64,000 bases of DNA, from positions 60,836,001-60,900,000 of the forward strand of contig CM060989.1 of NCBI GenBank assembly GCA_030765065.1, written 5' to 3'. This stretch comes from Deroplatys truncata. Its lineage: Eukaryota > Arthropoda > Insecta > Mantodea > Mantidae. The translations under genes were made by a program, and so were the position numbers. How positions within the stretch are numbered: position 1 is the first letter of the stretch; each line of letters begins with the position of its first letter. Below are positions 36,155 through 48,900 of this stretch, piece after piece. The notes beneath the pieces were generated by a model, which made no database searches, was not told the origin of the DNA, and saw only the letters and a program-made list of their open reading frames with translations.

Positions 36155-39100
36155 TTGTGTTTAAAGGTGTTCACTACTAGGTCATTAGCGCCCTAATTAA
36201 AAAAAATGAAGAGTCTGATAAACACTAAACTTGTATTTAACTTCTATATCTTGTAAAGCTGCAACACGATTTTCAAGAAAATTCCCTGCACCCCAAACTA
36301 CTTTTTATATGGAAAATATTTTTATCTTGAATTTTTTAGGAATAGTCTGTGAAGTTCTCTTAAGAATAATAATTTACATAACTGGTAAACTGTAAGAGAT
36401 AGACAAAATCTTACTACACAGAAAATGTAGATGTCGTTAAAGCACACAATTTATGCCTTTTTGGGGGGGGTTAGCCATTTTTGAGATATTCCTTGTTATT
36501 GGTTTGACTTTTAATTCATACTTTTCTGAATTGGAAAATGGTTATTCTTTTCTCTCTCTCTCTAGCCATCGCATAGCGACCAGCACTTAAGGGATTTGAC
36601 TATTGCTTAAGCCTACTGTATTCCCCTAAACCCCTTGTAACTACAAGAAATCTGTAATAAAACCATTTTTGCAAATGTTTATACTGGTTAATATGAAGTA
36701 GGTAGAACAATAAGCTTTTGTAAGAATAGTTTGTTGAAGGTTGGGTAGAGAAATTTATGTGAATGTAACACAGATCCTTTTTAAGTTCAGAGACCTCAAA
36801 GTGTGTATTCCTGGGAAATCAATTTTTGGATAGAATTCAATAGGCATTTCCTTTACATAGGTAGGTAGTAGAGAATGTAAAAATTGGAATTACATTGCAA
36901 TACTGGGTCCCTTTCTTTGAGAGATTATGTTGAATGATTATAAAGATTTTCAAGTTAAGAAATTGTATTCCTAAACCTCTTTATGTCACGTTTTTATTTT
37001 GTTTGGATGTCAACTTCGGGCAGCTATCTTATTCTGTAACTGAAATTCTAGCTGATGCTAGGCTAACGCACCATACAGGCATTAGGGATGACCTCAGATG
37101 GTAGGGCAAAGTAATGCATGTAGAAGAGTAACTACCCATTAATTTAACAATTTGTAAGCCAATAATAAACACGTAAATCATGTACCATACTTCAATTGAG
37201 GCGTGACTTTACAGGTGGACCCCCAAGCTGGGTGATACAGCCCTCCTTTAGGTGGCAAAAAATCTTAGTTTAAAATTAGTTTGACAGCAGGATGCGGTAT
37301 ATCCCTGCGACTACTAGCCAACATCTGTTGTCATTGAATTCGTAAATTTCAAAGGTGTAATAAGACAGTGGTGTTTTGTATTTATATTCTTTCTCCTTAT
37401 CTGTAATGCAAATGCTGTAAAAACCCACAACTACACTGCCAGGTTGGCTCCCACTTTTAACTGTCTTTTACAAATCTAAAATACGATTTTTAATTGGAAA
37501 GGTAGAATTAGATGACTAAAACGTTCAGTGCCATACCCAGGATTTGAACTACAGATCTCCCGGTGTCTGTCCGGTTGCTCTAACCACTGAGCTACCATGG
37601 CAACATGCCGGCACGTCCATGGTAGCTTAGTGGTTAGAGCAACCGGATGAAGACCGGGAGATCCATGGTTCAAATCCCGGCTATGGCATTGAATTTTTCA
37701 GTCATGTGATTCTACCTTTCCAACCTTGTCCAACACACGACTTGTGTGGAAGAACAATTAATTCCATGATTTTAATTGTTTAGGTTCCTGGAGCTGCTTA
37801 CATTTAAAATTATTGATTTTGCACATTTTAAAGCTTTGGCCTTAAACCCTGCAAAGTCTTTATATGCAAATATTTATGTTCCCTTGGAATCATGCATTGA
37901 GTTCAGAAATAGTTTACATAATGATCTGTTTGTGTTTCAGCTACAAGCAAAAGAGTACGAGGCGAAGTGAAACCAACTCTAAGAAGGCGCACGTCTACAC
38001 GCTCTCGTTATGCTAGTACAGCAAGACGTGCTTCTACTGCACATGATGTTCATGTAGCGATGTTGCCTGATCTCTCAGGTAACATTTTTAATATCATAAA
38101 TTTAAGAAATTTGTCATAGAACCACAGTTAAGCTAGCACAGAGGCCATGAAACCATTGCTCTATGGTGTAACTGAAGTTCCTTGTTTACTCAGGTGTCCT
38201 TGAAACAGCACATGTGCAGAAGGAAAAGCAAACACCAGTGACATCTTGTTGTATGGCATATTAAGTCAATGTTGTTATCAATATAAGGAAAGACTTCAAG
38301 AATTTTTCAGTTTAACACTGTTATAATACAGAGCCTTCGTTTCATTGCATGGCCATATTATGGCTAATTGCTTATACTGTTTCTAACTACGAGAGCTGTC
38401 CCAGAAGTACCGAGCTAACAAAGAAAACACAAAAATTTTTGAAAAAACATCTTTATTTCTCTACATAGTCTCCTTTCAGCTCGATACACTTTTCCCAGTG
38501 ATGTTCAATAGCTTCGATACCCTGTTTATAGTGCGAACCGTCAAGTTCTGCAAAATATCCATCAATTGCAGACTTCACCTCTTCATTCTTAGCAAATCTT
38601 TTACCACCAAGCCATTTCTTCAACTTTGGAAACAGAAAATAATCAGAGGGGGCTAAGTCTGGCAAATAGGGTGCATGAGGAAGCAATTCGAACTTTAACT
38701 CATTGATTTTGGCCATGGCAATAATGGATGTGTGAACTGGTGCATTGTCTTGATGAAACAGAACTTTCTTTTTTGCTAAATATGGCCGTTTTTGCTTGAT
38801 TTCATCATTCAAACGCTGCAATAAGTTTGCATAATACTCGCCATTGATTGCTTTTCCTTTTTGAAGATAATCAGTGAAAATTATCCCATACGCATCCTAA
38901 TAAAAAACTGACACCATGACCTTGCCTGCAAATGGAACTGTCTTCGCCTTCTTTGGAGCAGATTCTTCCCTTTCAATCCACTGTTTTGACTGTTCCTTCA
39001 TCTCAGGTGTGAAGTGATGGACCCATGTTTCATCCATGGTTATGAATCAATGCAAAAACTCGGCTTTATTGCAGCAAAATGATCCTCATGATGCTGCTTT

Positions 39101-42100
39101 TGTTCCATTGTGAGTAAGTGCGGCACCCATCTTGCGCACAGCTTTCTCATGTCTAAATTTTCAGTTAGTATGCGATGTACAGCATTTTTTGAAATGCCTA
39201 TGATGTCTGCTGACTCGCGCACTTTCAGTCGACAGTCATCCAATATCATTTTGTGGATTTTCTTCACAATTTTGGCATGGTCACCTCATTTGGTCGATCA
39301 CTGCAATGTTCGTCTTGGCAGCTCGTACGGCCTCGCTTAAACTCTGCCACCCAATATTTTACTGTTGTAAACGAAGGAGCAGAACTCCCCTAGAGTAAAA
39401 TCTAGCTCAGCTTTAATATTAGTTGGACTAAGACCTTTCAAATGAAAGCATTGTATCACATAACGATGGCCAGTTTTATCCATTTTACAAATTCGTTGAG
39501 AGAGTTCACTATTAATGGCTCCCAAACAATTACTAAACAACGTAGCATCGTCAAACTTCAAACAGCTTTATAAGGGTGGTACTTTCTACTATAGTCATTT
39601 GTTTGAAACAACTGCTATATATATACGTCAGGTCGCATACTTCTGGGACTGCCCTTGTTCTGTTCCTCTCTGCTTTCCCTCCTTACTGTGTGCAGGCTAA
39701 TCAGTTGAACAAGGAGCCATATGCATAAAATGTAGCATTACCTTCTGTTTTATCTATAAGAAAATCTCGAAGGAATAGCACATACTTTATTTCATACACA
39801 TAAACAGTAACCTAATGCTAAGAAGTTTATACTTTCATGCCATAATTTTACCTTTTGATAATAATCGAATTTCCTATTAATCGGATGCTTCTGCTTCTAT
39901 TCGGTCATTTTCATTTAAAACTTAATGCTACAGACTATAGAAGACGGCAATCTCCAACATTTGGAAAATCTAGTATTAACATAACCTGTGTATGTAAAAC
40001 ATGTAAAATGTCTGAGAAATATGAGAAAAGAGGAGAAGGAGAACAAGTACAGTTTGTAAATTTGCTGAAGCAATATCCAGTGTTAAGGCTGGTTCACAAC
40101 CACCCGGTAATGGTAACCAGAACGGAAACGAGAACAGGAAGCAAGAAATTTTTATTCACAACAGCCCGGTAATGAGAACGGGAATGCATATCGATCACAA
40201 AGTGAAAGTCGAGATGAGGGGATGAGGTTAGGAAGCACATTTACTACTAATTCCTTCCAGTTTCATGTTTCCAGCTTGCGACTATAGAGAGCACTAGTGG
40301 CTGTTTCATGTCACGGCCGCTTAGAATAACCTCTAGAGTGAGGAGTCTAATATGCACAATAGGGATCTAATATGCCATGCCCGGGAAGGCTTCCCTTCGG
40401 TTGTGAACATTCCCATTTGAATAAATGTATTTCAACTTTCTCGTTCTTGTTCTGGTTACCATTCTCATTGGTTGTGAACCAGCCTTTACTGATTAGATCA
40501 CAAAGCCCCACAGAGAGAAATAAGAAAGCTTCATCAGTGCAGAAATTAAAGGCAATGATGTTGTCAATAAAATAATCACTTATCCACTCCATATTCTGTT
40601 TATCGAATCGATATAATTGCTTGAAGTCTGAATCTGTAGGCTGTTTCCTTTCTTTAAAGTCTTTCCAGCTTGAAGAAATTAAGTCATTTTACTTTATTAT
40701 GCACATTTGGTAACAAGTGAAGCCTGGTGAAAGCTATTGCTATGGTTTTTCTTAGTATTGTCTATGAAGCAAACTTTTTGTATCTTTTATGCATGACTGT
40801 CATGGTATATTCTAAGGGTAGAAGTATAACCTACTAAATTGATAATGTGCTAAAAGGAAAATTATATACTAAGCTGTTCATGCATGCTGATTATAGTATT
40901 TCCTTTTAAAACTTTAGAAAAAAAAATTGACTACATTTTACGCATATGGCTCAAAGTATTTGTACATAAGTTGATACATTGTGAGATCACATGTTTTAGT
41001 GTTATAGTGTGTTAGTGCTGTTGTAATGCCTAATGCTTTAGTTAGATAATGTTATGATTCCTATGTGACAACAAACTCTTGTAGAGAGTTTATAATGGCG
41101 ATTTATAGACAGATTCCTTGCTGTTTGTCCACCTCACAGAGAAATAGTTCATAATCTTCTGAATAGATTTAGGGAAACTTGAACTAGAAACTGAAAGTAA
41201 ATTGCTGTGTTCTTACAGAGGAAAAACTCTATGACATTGGAGAAGAGTTAGAACAAAGGTTGCACAGGAATTGCATGATAGTATGGGTAAATTTCTACAA
41301 TTGGGTGTTGGATAAAGTTAATCATTGCTCTGTTACCTCATGTTTAACGTTTCTTTTATGGGCGAAGCATGGTTTTGTTTACATGGGTTTAAAGAGTTAA
41401 TGAATGTTAATGAAATTTTTCTTAAAAGAACATATTTCCAGTATCTTCTATGATGAAGGTATGTGGTTATTGTAGTTACAATTTGTATGAGAAATCTGTG
41501 CACTTGAATTTAAGGAGACTATGAAAATCTGACTGCTGGCAAAGAGCATGCTTCCCAATGCCAAGAAGATTCCTGTTAGGCAGCCGTGCATCCAAGCAAA
41601 GGCTCTGTACTTGTAGCATTGCACTTTTATTTGTATTAAAATATATTTGAAAGAAATAGCTATCTTTTTTCTTTCTTTCTTTCTTTCTTCGTTTTCTTCC
41701 CCCCCCCTATTTTTAAAATAAGTAACGGAGAATGTGAAAGCATTGATTTTTTTCTGTGACACAGTATTAAATAAATGGAATGTAAGAAGTGTTAAATAAT
41801 AGACTTTAATTACTGTAAATGTTAGAGCTGACAATATCAATAAACATTCTGAATCCTACTTTGTATATAAATAATTGTTCTTTCTTTCAACAACAGCAGA
41901 CTAAAATTGATTAAAATGCACACAGGAGATTACCAAATTAATAAATTTTAGTTATGATCCTTGTTTCAGTAATAAACTATTATTTTGCTGTTATTTATTA
42001 TAACAGGTTTCTTTTTATATTCTCTACTTACCTATAGTAAGTAGAGCATTCTACTCAAAGATTTGATATCCAAATTTCACCGGAAATACATGTTTTGAGG

Positions 42101-42933
42101 TTCTCTGAATCCAAAACAGCATTATTAGAAAAAGGGCATGTGTGCGTGTGTGTATGTGTAACTTAGAAATGAAAAGTCAGTGAAATACCAGCATCTTCCA
42201 AGATTTTCAAAAAAAAAATCTGATGTGTTACACTCACATAACTTTCTCTACTCTTGTACAACCTAATTTTACAAACGCCTATTCTCCATATGCTTCATGT
42301 TAATCGAGATATCGAGATGTCAATCTTATTGGTAATTTTCTTGTAGATGCAAGGAAAATATGGTAGCTTTTAAGCGATAGTCAAATATTTTAACGCTGGT
42401 TGCTATGTGACGCATTCCATTCTCTTTGCATGTCCAGGACATAAAAAAAATGAATAACGCATTTGAGAAAAAGTATAAGTATTGGAAAATTTAAGGAAAT
42501 AACAAGCAATATCTCGAAAACGGTTCACTCAACAAAAGAAATGTATATGACATAAGTTGTGTATTTTAACGCGATCTACATTTTTTGTGTAGTAAAATTT
42601 TGTCTATCTCTTATGGTTTACCAGTTATGCAAAAGTCGTTCACAATGAAGAATACTTTTGGAGACATTCCCAGAAAATTCGAGATATACATTTCATTTGT
42701 CATGACATTACCCTAAACATATGATATTTTCATCAAAATCGTTAGAGCCATTTTTGAGAAAATTAAAATTTTCGAAAAATCTTCCATGTAAAGGGTAGTC
42801 TGGGGTGGGGGGATTTTCTTGAAAACCTTCGTGTCGCATCTCTGGAAGATACTGAACCTAAATACCAAGTTTGGTGCTTATCCGACTGTTCGTTTCTGAG
42901 TTATGCTGTTCACAGACACACACACACACACAG

Positions 42934-42967
<34 letters not shown>

Positions 42968-45900
42968 ACACACGGACATGTTTCCAAAAATGCTTTTTTT
43001 GGATTCAGGAGGTCTCAAAACATGTATTTCCGGCGAAATCTCGGTATCGAATTTTTGGGTGGAATGCAATACTTCCCCTACTTACTATACGTAGTAGAGA
43101 AAGTAAAAATATATCCACCCTAAACTATCCTTCACATGGAAAAATTGTTATTATTTTTTATTTTCCCTAAACTGACTGGATTAAAATACCATATATTTAA
43201 GATGTTTACATGACAAAATGTAAAGTTTGGATTTTCAGTGAATAGTCCTCTTCATCTTGAATGAATTTTGTATAACAGTTAAGCGAAAAGAGACAGACAA
43301 AAATGTAAATCTCTTTAAAACACAGTTTGTTTCAAACAGTTTTTTTGTAGCGTGAAACGTTTCTGAGATATGTGTTATTGATTTGAATTTTTAATACGTT
43401 GTCATTTTTTAAAGTGCTGTCACTATCCAGTTATTTCTCGTAATGGCATGAGAAGAGTATAGAATTTCAAGGCCAGCATATAGTAACATGTAAATAATGG
43501 AATGTTGAATCAGTTTCTTCTGTCCGCATTCATCTACAATGAAATGTGTAATGAAAGTATTTCTGCAAAGATTTATCTCAATTACCCCCTGCCAAAATAC
43601 ATCATCATCTAGGCTCACTCAAAGATAACGGGTTTCTGTACTGCTGGCATCTTATAAAATTTGGGCTATTTTGAATTACTTTGGTCTTCATTGAAAACGT
43701 TAATAAAAGCTAAAAGAAAAGCAATAAATTATCTTAGGAGTGAGTTTAGAAGTAGATGTTGTCTCTTCTATATATGGTGTCCACCTGCCTGCCTGATGTA
43801 GATGTTTTACTTTTATAGCAAAATTACGATGTAAACACAACAAACGTAGCCATGTTTTCATTATCGCACATGCGTAATGGAACTGCTAGCCTAAATGAGA
43901 AGTGAAATCCGCGGAAAAAGCGATGTGTTATTACTTCTTCTTCTTCAGTTTGCATTGCCGCTGGCAAAAACACAACACATTGTTGTATTAAAAGTTTAAA
44001 AGAAGTTGTTTTACAGTAACACTGGTAGATAATTTGTGGTAGATAGTTAACCTAAGCTTATATATAAAAAAACGAACTAAACCTCTTGTGAATTAGAAAC
44101 CTAAGCTTATAAAAAAAAATAAACCTAACCTCCCGTCAATCAGAAACCTAAGCTTAGGTACGCATGCTCGCTTCGCTCGTGTGCTTTGATGTAACCACTG
44201 GTAATTAATTAAAACAAGCTTACATATAGAAATTCCCTCATGTGCTTTGATTTAACCAGTGATAACTACTTAAAACAAGGTTATATAAAAAAAACTAAAC
44301 CTAGCCTCCCATGAATTGGAAACCTAAACCTATATATAAAAAAACCTAAACCTAACCTATCCTCCCGTGAATCAGAAACCTAAGCTTATATAAAAAAAAA
44401 TCTAGCCCTAACCTAACCTTCTGTGAATCAGAAATGTAAAAAATTAATAAACCTAAAATAAAAACTAATTAGGAACGCAGGCTGAGATTGTTGGCAGTAT
44501 CTTACTGGCTTTGGCGGTATTTGTTATTCGTATGTTGCCGGCATCTTACTGGCTTTTGCAGTATTTGTTATTCATATGTTACCGGCATTGTGTTGGAGCT
44601 AGTGGATGACATAGGGTGACATCTGTAGGGCATGTAATACATCACTTTCATCTCTTCTGAAGACCAAAGTAAAGCACATGAGGTTATGTTACCTTGAAAA
44701 GCCTGCAGTTATACAGCATTCTTTTAACACTGGCCACAAAATCAATTTCTCTATGGACAACTTAGGAAAGTCTACAAATTACCAGGCTAATAAAAGGAGC
44801 TATATACATTAAAACAACAAACAAAAAAATTTCAACAAAGTTAAAGGTCTCCAAATAAACAAAAATTGTTGCCAGTCATTGGAAAGTGCAGGCTCCTGCC
44901 TCTCTGCACCTCATTGGCCAGTACCAACCCACAGAGGTGCGTGAGGTGCTCTTTCTGGCTCTCACCAGACAAGTATAAATGTTGTCTTTTAGCAGTTTGC
45001 CTCCAGTTTCCAAGGTGGTGACAGGGTAGACCGTTGAAAGCTTAAATAGTAACCCAACACTTACCTTGTTGATATTCAGAGAACATATTGTTAATAAGCA
45101 GCACTAGAAGGCTTCAAATACTTCAAATGCTTTCACAGTTTAATTTGCTCCTAAATCTATTTGCTTTACCTGGAATTGGTCCCTATCTCAAAATGTTGCT
45201 CCAGTCTTGAAAAATGTTGCATGGCAAGGAATATGGCACTGAGGGTGTTGCTGCTCATAAATTAGCATTGCCATGAGCTGCTCCAAATGCCTCATGCATG
45301 TCTGCAAATTAAATATTTGTATACTGATGCACTTTAATATCAGAAATTAAATATGTAGTTCTCACAGAATATATTTTGTGACAACTGATATACAGCAACA
45401 AACTAACTTCAATTGTGTGCTGTTTCCATGGTAACAAAACTAGCTGAAACATAAATGCAGCCATAATGTGAGTGATTTGCCTTGTCTTTTATATTGAAAA
45501 AAAAAAGCATTTCTAGGCACAATTTTATTATTTTCATTTTTTTATTTTCATGCCCTCTATCTCATCAGAAAATAAAGAATAGTTACTCTCATATATTCTG
45601 TGAAATAAAATTTTCATATCCTCAGTTAGCCTTTCATCATGCCAATAAAACATGAAAAGAGAGAAAGAAATAAAAATAGAATATTATACAAGAGTTAACT
45701 TTATGAGTAAGTTTAGTCAGAGGATGATTGCCAGGAGTTAATGAAACTCCTTTTGTAACTTGTGCACACTATACCGGGTGGAAGGGAACACATTACATTA
45801 ATTTAAACCAGTTACAGATCTTATTATTTGGAACATATTTTGTATCTTTCAGTTTTTTCTATGAATCATTTTCTGCAGAGATATTTTAGGTTTTTCAAGA

Positions 45901-48900
45901 GCATAAAATGCACACATTGGCAATGTCACAGCAACAGCCAACTGGTAGCTGCGAGTAGGGGTGGAACTCTCCCTTTCAAAACCAGAAGTAGGTCAGCTCG
46001 TAAACAGGTTTCATTTTTGCTGCATGGTACGTGGTTCATTAGTAGATAAACATTTCTACACTAACATATCAAAGTACTCATGATTTGAAAAGACTGGCAT
46101 CTCGTAAACCTTGTGCTGTACATATGATTATCCACTGAACAGACCTCAGTTCTTTTATTGCTAAACTTGTGAGTTTCAATGCATAGTACGATGTTACTCT
46201 AATGATGACTTAACTTCTAGTGGAGCTGACATAAACATGGTGTGCTTTTCAGTCAGCGCCTACAAAATGCGTATTGCACAATTAAGGCATTGCCTCCATA
46301 CTGTTGAATGAATGAATTTATTTATTATCCACTTAGTAATACATACAATATATTTAATACTAATTTTTGAACAAACAAAGTAAAACCCACAATACTAAAT
46401 ACTAATGACTCTTTCTCGAGAGTTGCTGAGTAAACAAGGGCCCAGCTAGTTTTAACCTTGCAGTTGTTCTACTATCGAGCCCAACTGTCTTTAAAGGTAT
46501 ACTCGGATTCTATCCAGTTTAAATTATATTTCTACACTTTCTGATTCCCCAAGATTGTATATTTTCTTCCTCCATTTTCTATTAACCTTGCCTAGATACT
46601 CCCAAACTGTAAAATTTTCTGCCTTGATTTCAAATTCATCAGCTTTTTCCCCTTTATCTCAATTGGTATATTAACCCATTTCTTAATCCTAAATTTTCCT
46701 CATTATTTTGGTTTCTTCGCATTCCAAAATCACGTGTCAATAATTAACTTGTCTTCTGCACATTGGGCATTCCTCTATTTTCAGACCCCCACATATTCCT
46801 TTCAATTTCACTACCTCTGTTCGGGCCCATGCAGCTCTTTTCCTCATGCCTTTATCCACATAGGTCTCTCTACCCCACATTTTATCTCCCTGTATATCCT
46901 CAATGACTTCTTGTTGCTGAAACTACTAAATATGTCCTGGATTTCAATGTCCTTAATTCTTTGTTTGACTTCTTTCCAAAAATCCCTCTCTTTAAGCTCT
47001 CTGTCACACCACATCATACCCAATCTGATTTTTTCATGGTCTCTTTGATTCAATTAACCCAGGTGTTACTCCTCATTGTTTTGTCTTAAAAATTTAGGCA
47101 GTGTCTCAAGATGTTATTCTCTTCCAAGTTCTTGATCCTAAACTAGTACTTCAATATTCTTGTCATTATTTGTTTCTTTACTCCCAACTCTACATAGCTC
47201 AGTTTGTGCAACTTCATTTGGTGAACCTTTTGATGCCCCAACTTTCAAACTGTTAGTGTAGGCCAATAGCTACCAAGTTGTACTTGTCATTTCTCCAAAA
47301 CATTACACCACACTTTCGTTGTGTTTGTTTGGATTAAGAGTTGTGCGGAAAACAAATTCGCTAGCCCCCATCTCCCAATTCAGATATGTTGTTTTGTTTA
47401 CTTCTGAGGAGCTGGTTCTCACACTGATCTACCTTGATCTAGTAGCGTTGCCTATATCTCCAACCACATTATGTCCGCAAAAGAGCGTTTGGAAAATTAT
47501 TATTTCAAAACCCTTACGATGTCACATAGCTACTACCAAAACTAGGTCAGAAATAGGTTACTGTACCCATCTTACAAGAAACAAACTATTATCTTCATAT
47601 ATTCTCATTGAATAAACTATCTTATTTGGAAAAACAACCCCCTCCCCCCCCAGTAGCTGATCACAGAACAAAATGCTATTATACTTTATTGTTTATAATA
47701 TCTCTATGAGGTACACATTAGAAATAATGTAATAGTTTACTTCCATTCTGTGTATGGGTCCAAGTGATTTGCCTTTTGTTTTGTGAAGATATAAAGATTA
47801 GCTTTTGAAACTGAAAACAGTGATATAGTGACTGCCTTTAGGAATATAAAAGAGGAGGAGAAAAATCATGCATCAAGGGTTAGCTGATTTTCACTTTGGA
47901 ATCAAGGAAATATTTTTGAATGGCTTTTATGATACCAAGATTTTTTAAGATTGTATGTTAACATTTCTTGAATTCCAGCAGAAAACCTTTCTAACGAGGA
48001 GCGAACATGGGAGGAAATAATGCAGATAAAGGCAATGCCTGTGGGTATGACCCAGAAAAAGGAACTCAAGGCAAAACTGCAGGTAATCTTAGAATTTATA
48101 TTCCTTTAAAATGAAAATGTTTATATTGCTACAAGGCTTTAGTTATAAATATTGACAGCTTGCTCACAGTTTTATGCCACAGCTGGTGATGTGTGTGTTT
48201 CATCTCCACAGTCTAAAGTGTTAAGCAGAATTTAGTGGAGCCATTTTCTTTAAGCACATTAAATATATAATATTTACTGAATGCAAATCCTTTAGAAACA
48301 ATATCAACATTTCCATGATAGCCTCAAAATTTGGTAGATTGTATACTTATTTATTTAGAATAATATGCTGTTTTGATCATTTTCAATTTTTAACAAATCT
48401 TGTAATTAATATTCAGTTGCCAAGCAAGGTCCAGTTTTCATGTTTGGGATGCAATAGGTTTTGTGACCAAGTTGTGCAAGTACTAAGTAGCACCATTTAT
48501 AAAGTATATATGTGAACAGACAATAGCAAAGATTCAGGGATAGAAGCCACTATTTAGCAATTATGACTTAGCTTTTCTTCCAGGTTTCCTCGCTTGGATT
48601 CTCTCACATTCGACACTTCACTGAGAGCAAACATGTCAGAGTTATTCTGTACAAGCTTGTTTGTGTCCACTAATATTCCCAAGAAATGTTTGTAACTACA
48701 TAGTAGATCAGTATTCATTAACAAGAATAGTTTGTATTAAGTTTTTATTATATAATATGGAATAAACGGAAGTTTCAGTGAATTAAGAAAAAAAAATCTT
48801 GGGGCACCATTCTATATATTGCAATGTTGGGGCACTATTCTCTATCATGCTGCCAGAACCTTGGAGGGGAGGGGCATTAAAGATGTCATTTAGATGAGGC

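Noticed and set aside
37541..37687. Two tRNA genes
   Set aside because: They are tRNA-like, but the anticodon loop lacks the usual U33, stems have mismatches and the copies form a palindrome with shared flanks; better explained as SINE-like repeats.
44045..44460. Interstitial telomere array
   Set aside because: Only a few CCTAA-like cores within a longer unrelated unit; not a (TTAGG)n array.
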